Assembly: GCA_024763185.1 (NCBI GenBank)
Contig: JANTFY010000057.1
Coordinates: 1 to 10,623 of the forward strand
Length of the DNA stretch: 10,623 nt
Reading direction: 5' to 3'
From: Gammaproteobacteria bacterium
GTDB taxonomy: Bacteria > Pseudomonadota > Gammaproteobacteria > GCA-001735895
In this document: piece after piece, positions 7,272 through 10,623 of the stretch
How positions within the stretch are numbered: position 1 is the stretch's first letter
Layout: each line of letters opens with the position of its first letter
Program-made: the position numbers and the translations under genes
The notes under the pieces: model-generated
Told to the model about the DNA's origin: nothing
The model's database searches: none
What the model saw: the letters and a program-made list of their open reading frames with translations, nothing else

Positions 7272-8021
7272 TTAATAGATACTGAAAGGAAAGTAGTTGG
7301 CATTAATACGTTGATAAGTACCGTTATCCCTGATGGCCTTTAAAGCCTTGTTGAGCTTTTCAACCAGTCCTTTGTCCCCTTTTCTAACAGCAATGCCGAT
7401 TTTATCATTAATATCAATGGTATCACCGACATGGTCATAACCGCTGTTTTCCGGTTTTTTCAACCAGTCGTAACCAGGGTAGGCATCCACCAGTACCGCA
7501 TCCAGTCGTCCCGCTTTCAAATCCAGAAAAGCGGCTTCCTGAGTGTCATAAACCTTTACATTGGCCGATTTGCGATAGTTATCTTCCAGGTGCTGGGCGC
7601 TGATCGTGGCACGCTGTGCACCCAGTCTTTTGCCCTTCAGGCCACTTTTGGAAACATCAAGGCCACTGTCCTTTTTGGCAATAAAACGCAGGTAGTTGGA
7701 ATAATACCTGTCGGTAAATGCAACTTTCTTCTGGCGTTCAGCGGTAATCGACATACTGGCAATGATGGCATCGTATTTCTTTGCCAACAGGCCGGGGATT
7801 ATGCCATCCCAGTCCTGTGCCACGATCTCGCAATCGGCTTTCATCTGATCACACAATGCGCGCGCAATATCCACGTCAAAACCGATCAACTCACCTTTGG
7901 TGTTTTTCATGTTAAACGGAGGATAGGCACCCTCGGTGGCAATACGTATCTTTTCGGCATGGGCGCTACCCATCAAGAACAGGCTGGCGACAGCCATCAA
8001 TACTACAAATTTCAATTTCAT
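7272..8021 (-). CDS. hisJ: Periplasmic amino-acid-binding protein, HisJ/LAO type
   Basis: This encodes a 249-residue solute-binding protein of ABC family 3 that captures a polar, probably basic, amino acid in the periplasm and delivers it to the HisQM-type permease. The signal peptide is clear: MKLKF, a hydrophobic core to about residue 18 and an AHA cleavage site at 20-22. The family signature GFDVDIARALC lies at 47-57, and C57/C64 match the disulfide pair of the LAO protein. Aligned by eye to LAO, ligand-pocket counterparts include E30, Y33, W71, S89, S91 and R96, the last of which grips the ligand carboxylate. AGGAG at 8032-8028, six bases before the ATG, is the strongest ribosome binding site in the operon and fits the high output such proteins need. 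The gene follows the ATPase gene by 36 bp. Ligand identity (Lys, Arg, ornithine, His or another polar amino acid) cannot be decided from sequence alone. Confidence 0.9.
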   Translation of the reverse strand: MKLKFVVLMAVASLFLMGSAHAEKIRIATEGAYPPFNMKNTKGELIGFDVDIARALCDQMKADCEIVAQDWDGIIPGLLAKKYDAIIASMSITAERQKKVAFTDRYYSNYLRFIAKKDSGLDVSKSGLKGKRLGAQRATISAQHLEDNYRKSANVKVYDTQEAAFLDLKAGRLDAVLVDAYPGYDWLKKPENSGYDHVGDTIDINDKIGIAVRKGDKGLVEKLNKALKAIRDNGTYQRINANYFPFSIY

Positions 8022-8027
8022 TTTTTT

Positions 8028-8032
8028 CTCCT
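8028..8032 (-). promoter_or_regulatory. Strong ribosome binding site of the binding-protein gene
   Basis: AGGAG on the minus strand is followed by six A residues and then the ATG at 8021. It is the best Shine-Dalgarno match in this operon; the ATPase and permease genes have weak ones. Together with the hairpin at 7241-7260 it should favour production of the binding protein over its partners. Confidence 0.75.
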
Positions 8033-8057
8033 GTTGGTTATAAATTTATCCAGAGGC

Positions 8058-8828
8058 CTACAAACCGCTGGATAAAAACTGTTTAAAGCGTTCCGATTTA
8101 GGTTGGTTAAAAACCTGTTGTGGCGCCCCCTGCTCTTCGATCTGGCCTTCATGTAAAAAGATCACCTGATCAGAAACCTCGCGCGCGAAGCCCATTTCAT
8201 GGGTAACCACAATCATGGTTCTTCCTTCTTCCGCCAGTTGACGCATGACCTGCAAAACTTCATTGACCAGTTCCGGGTCCAGTGCGGAAGTCGGTTCATC
8301 AAACAACATCGCCTGGGGTTCCATCGCCAGCGCGCGTGCTATAGCCACCCTTTGTTGTTGCCCACCCGACAGCTCACCCGGGTAAGCGTTGGCCTTGTCC
8401 GAGATGCCCACCTTTTGCATTAACTCGCGGGCCTGCTCGATGGCTTCTGCTTTTGTTTTCTTGAGGACATGCACCGGGGCCTCGATAATATTCTCAATGA
8501 TGGTCATGTGCGACCACAGATTGAAACTTTGAAACACCATCGACAGACTGGCTCGAATACGCGCGATCTGTTTGTGGTCGACGGGCTCGAGCTCTCCGTG
8601 CCTGTTGTGGCGTAATTCCAGCGTTTCACCGTAAATACTGATACTGCCGGCCGAAGGAATTTCAAGCATGTTAATACAGCGCAGCATGGTGCTTTTGCCG
8701 GAGCCACTGCTGCCCAGAATGGAAACCACATCGCCCTGCTGGGCATTCAACGATACCCCGCGTAACACCTCGTTATCGCCAAAGGTTTTATGCAGGTCGT
8801 TAATAGAGATGGCAGCTGGTTTAGTCAT
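8058..8828 (-). CDS. hisP: Amino-acid ABC transporter ATP-binding protein, HisP type
   Basis: This 256-residue cytoplasmic ATPase powers the importer encoded downstream. All nucleotide-binding motifs are intact: Walker A GSSGSGKST at 39-47 (K45), Q-loop Q100, signature LSGGQ at 153-157, Walker B MLFDEP at 174-179 (catalytic E178), D-loop SALD at 181-184 and switch H210. The insertion between Walker A and the Q-loop (ELRHNRHGELEPVD, about 71-84) is typical of HisP/ArtP-type rather than GlnQ-type ATPases. It is the first gene of the operon, an order in which the ATPase precedes the binding protein; in Salmonella the order is hisJ-Q-M-P. The start at 8828 fits family length, although no clear Shine-Dalgarno sequence precedes it. 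Its promoter must lie in the 108 bp shared with the divergent trpB. Confidence 0.92.
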   Translation of the reverse strand: MTKPAAISINDLHKTFGDNEVLRGVSLNAQQGDVVSILGSSGSGKSTMLRCINMLEIPSAGSISIYGETLELRHNRHGELEPVDHKQIARIRASLSMVFQSFNLWSHMTIIENIIEAPVHVLKKTKAEAIEQARELMQKVGISDKANAYPGELSGGQQQRVAIARALAMEPQAMLFDEPTSALDPELVNEVLQVMRQLAEEGRTMIVVTHEMGFAREVSDQVIFLHEGQIEEQGAPQQVFNQPKSERFKQFLSSGL

Positions 8829-8852
8829 AGAGTCGTTTTATTTTTGTTTAGT

Positions 8853-8870
8853 TTGAACCTGTCAGTTCAA
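8853..8870. promoter_or_regulatory. Dyad in the hisP-trpB divergent promoter region
   Basis: TTGAAC at 8853-8858 and GTTCAA at 8865-8870 form a perfect 6-bp inverted repeat with a 6-bp spacer, the size and symmetry of a dimeric repressor or activator site. It overlaps the proposed -35 of trpB and lies 25-42 bp upstream of the hisP start codon, so one regulator could act on both. It does not match the E. coli TrpR operator, and its spacer is longer than the four bases of an ARG-box core. The regulator is unknown. Confidence 0.4.
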
Positions 8871-8893
8871 CATCGCAACTTTTGTTATATTAT
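8866..8893 (+). promoter_or_regulatory. Possible sigma-70 promoter for trpB
   Basis: TTCAAC at 8866-8871 and TATTAT at 8888-8893 are separated by 16 bp and sit about 45 bp upstream of the trpB ATG. The -10 is good and the -35 weak, which would fit a regulated promoter. The leader after it contains no Trp-rich small reading frame, so classic attenuation is not indicated. Confidence 0.4.
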
Positions 8894-8936
8894 CCCCCCG
8901 TTATTTATAAATACACATATACAAGAGGATATAAAA

Positions 8937-10136
8937 ATGGCTTTAGATTTTGCACCCATGCCAGACGATCAGGGTTATTTTGGCGAATACGGCGGACAGG
9001 TTCTGCCCCCTGAACTGAAACAGGTCATGGATGAAATCAATGATGCCTACAACGACATCAAACAAAGCGATGCCTTTCGGCAGGAGTTGAAAGAATTATA
9101 TGCCGATTATGTCGGGCGCCCCAGCCCCGTCTATTATGCGCGCCGCTTGTCGGACAAGATTGGAGGTGCACGTATCTACTTGAAACGCGAAGACCTCAAC
9201 CATACCGGCGCACATAAAATCAATCACTGCCTGGGTGAAGCCCTGCTGGCCAAACACATGGGCAAAACCAAGGTGCTGGCCGAAACCGGCGCCGGTCAAC
9301 ACGGTGTGGCGCTGGCCACGGCCTGTGCCCTGGTGGGTGTCGAATGCGAGATTCACATGGGGCAGATCGATATCGAAAAAGAACACCCGAATGTCACCAA
9401 GATGAAAATCCTGGGTTGCAAACTGGTCGAAGTCACGCGCGGCACACGAACGTTAAAAGATGCTGTTGACAGCGCTTTTGAAGAATACCTGAAAGATCCG
9501 GTCAACTTTTTTTACGCGATCGGCTCGGTGGTAGGTCCGCACCCTTTCCCCAGAATGGTGCGTGATTTCCAGAGCATTGTCGGCCGCGAGGCACGTCAGC
9601 AGTTTCTCGATAAACAGGGAAAACTGCCGGATCTGATTACCGCCTGTGTAGGCGGTGGCTCCAATGCGATCGGACTGTTCACCGCCTTTCTTGATGATGA
9701 AGCGGTAAAAATTGTCGGTGTGGAACCGGCTGGTAAAGGGCTGGATACCCATGACCACGCGGCCACCCTGACCCTGGGCAGTAAAGGGGCCATTCACGGT
9801 TTTGAGTGTTACAACCTGCAGGATGACGCTGGCAACCCATTACCGGTTTATTCGATTGCTTCCGGACTGGATTACCCCGGCGTCGGTCCCCAGCACTGTT
9901 ACCTGAAAGATATCGAACGGGTTGAATATCAAACTGCAGACGATGCCCAGTGCCTGGACGCTTTCATGACCCTGTCACGACTGGAAGGCATCATCCCAGC
10001 TCTGGAAAGCGCGCATGCTGTCGCCTATGCCATGCGCGTTGCTGCCGACATGGACAAAGATCAAAGCATCCTGGTTAACCTGTCTGGGCGTGGCGACAAG
10101 GATGCGGATTTCGTGGCTGATAAACTCGATTTGTAG
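8937..10136 (+). CDS. trpB: Tryptophan synthase beta subunit
   Basis: This 399-residue PLP enzyme condenses indole with L-serine to make L-tryptophan, normally in an alpha2beta2 complex with TrpA. The PLP lysine is K94 within HTGAHKIN, the catalytic glutamate is E116 in AETGAGQHG, the phosphate-binding loop is GGGSN at 239-243, and E357 and S384 match the conserved cofactor-ring residues. Length is normal for the TrpB1 class. The start is set at 8937, not at upstream in-frame codons, because AGAGGA at 8924-8929 lies seven bases before this ATG and the protein then begins at the usual place. Odd points: no trpA or other trp gene is next to it on either side, and some segments (QIDIEKEHPNV at 143-153, GFECYNLQDD at 288-297) differ noticeably from the E. 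coli protein. It may be the organism's only trpB relocated away from trpA, or a second indole-salvaging copy. Confidence 0.92.
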   Translation: MALDFAPMPDDQGYFGEYGGQVLPPELKQVMDEINDAYNDIKQSDAFRQELKELYADYVGRPSPVYYARRLSDKIGGARIYLKREDLNHTGAHKINHCLGEALLAKHMGKTKVLAETGAGQHGVALATACALVGVECEIHMGQIDIEKEHPNVTKMKILGCKLVEVTRGTRTLKDAVDSAFEEYLKDPVNFFYAIGSVVGPHPFPRMVRDFQSIVGREARQQFLDKQGKLPDLITACVGGGSNAIGLFTAFLDDEAVKIVGVEPAGKGLDTHDHAATLTLGSKGAIHGFECYNLQDDAGNPLPVYSIASGLDYPGVGPQHCYLKDIERVEYQTADDAQCLDAFMTLSRLEGIIPALESAHAVAYAMRVAADMDKDQSILVNLSGRGDKDADFVADKLDL

Positions 10137-10151
10137 CAAATTACGAAAACG

Positions 10152-10190
10152 CCTGTAAGCGCCAATTGGTTCTGCAGCGGTGCTTACAGG
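10152..10190. terminator. Bidirectional terminator-like hairpin between convergent genes
   Basis: Positions 10152-10163 and 10179-10190 form a 12-bp stem (outer 9 bp perfect, CCTGTAAGC/GCTTACAGG, then one G-U pair and two G-C pairs) with a 15-nt loop. The flanks are moderately T-rich in both directions (TTAACTTTTC on the plus side, CGTTTTCG on the minus side). It fills the 54-bp gap between trpB and the convergent chelatase-like gene, so it probably ends transcription of both. Confidence 0.75.
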
Positions 10191-10623
10191 TTAACTTTTC
10201 AACACGGCCTGCAAACGACTGTTTAACAGCTCTACCAACCCCGGATGGTCTCCTACCAACGGACTTATCAACACCTGGTAATCCGGGTATTGCTGCATGA
10301 CACCCTGGCAAATAGTGGCAATGTCCCCACCGCTGCCCGCATGTTTACCGGGTAACAGAAACAACATACTGACAATGGCGCCTTTATGACCAGCCTGCGC
10401 ATGATTTAATAACCACTGCTCCAAGAGCTCGCCATTAAAATCGTATTGCTTGCCCGGCCTTCTCTCCATCGCAGCCTGGGAAAGCTGCACGTTGTTTCCC
10501 AGCCTCTGCTGTAATTCAAGCGCCAGTCTTTGGCGTACCTCATTGACTTTCGGACTGGGTGAACCATGGTCGGTCAGCACCACATGATCCAGCATACCAG
10601 CGTGAGCAGTGTGGGCTTGCTGT
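10191..10623 (-). CDS. CbiX/sirohydrochlorin-chelatase-like protein, 5' end outside window
   Basis: The visible part is about 144 residues of a CbiX-type chelatase domain, a family that inserts Co2+ or Fe2+ into sirohydrochlorin during cobalamin or sirohaem synthesis. The metal/substrate histidines typical of the fold are present: the histidine of VVLTDHGSP (residue 10 counted from the methionine at 10595) and that of LPGKHAGSGGDI (residue 85). The frame stays open from 10595 to the window edge (ending AHTAHAG before that methionine), and no ribosome binding site precedes the ATG at 10595, so the real start probably lies outside. The segment may be the C-terminal half of a two-domain chelatase. 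The stop at 10191 abuts the shared terminator hairpin. Metal specificity and substrate cannot be told from this fragment. Confidence 0.75.
   Translation of the reverse strand, partial: QQAHTAHAGMLDHVVLTDHGSPSPKVNEVRQRLALELQQRLGNNVQLSQAAMERRPGKQYDFNGELLEQWLLNHAQAGHKGAIVSMLFLLPGKHAGSGGDIATICQGVMQQYPDYQVLISPLVGDHPGLVELLNSRLQAVLKS

Noticed and set aside
8790..8936. N-terminal extension of trpB from an upstream in-frame ATG at 8790
   Set aside because: It would overlap the start of hisP and the promoter region. The ATG at 8937 has a proper Shine-Dalgarno sequence and matches the usual TrpB N-terminus.

Overview
The window reads as chromosomal DNA of a gammaproteobacterium. This is an inference from the HisPJQM-type amino-acid transporter, the TrpB, the CbiX-like chelatase and a small outer-membrane barrel typical of Gram-negative bacteria. 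A large periplasmic c-type cytochrome fits a respiratory or chemolithotrophic lifestyle, but genus cannot be fixed from sequence alone. There is no IS element, CRISPR array, tRNA, rRNA or phage gene.

Layout, left to right. Positions 1-37 hold an intrinsic terminator of an upstream plus-strand gene. Positions 67-2013 (+) encode an exported di-haem cytochrome of a family I do not recognise. Positions 2134-2718 (-) hold a small outer-membrane beta-barrel gene that looks broken: an in-frame TGA separates its signal peptide from the barrel, and its start codon appears to be ATA. Positions 2916-4920 (-) are a two-gene unit: a Na+/phosphate cotransporter-family protein with a PhoU-like cytoplasmic tail, overlapping a small coiled-coil protein. 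Positions 5204-5818 (+) encode a class I SAM-dependent methyltransferase, divergent from the transporter.

Positions 5839-8828 (-) form a complete polar amino-acid ABC transporter operon transcribed in the order ATPase, binding protein, permease, permease (hisP-hisJ-hisQ-hisM type), with a GC hairpin between the binding-protein gene and the first permease gene. Positions 8937-10136 (+) are trpB without an adjacent trpA. It is divergent from the transporter operon, and the shared 108-bp promoter region holds a dyad. A strong hairpin at 10152-10190 separates trpB from a convergent CbiX/sirohydrochlorin-chelatase-like gene that runs off the right edge.

Functionally these are separate units: respiration or redox (cytochrome), phosphate or anion homeostasis, amino-acid uptake, tryptophan synthesis and tetrapyrrole metal insertion. 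I see no multi-gene defence or novel biosynthetic system. The most unusual items are the unrecognised di-haem cytochrome, the doubly damaged barrel gene, the transporter-coupled coiled-coil protein and the lone trpB. By eye, 2014 to about 5200 is clearly more AT-rich than the cytochrome gene and trpB on either side.
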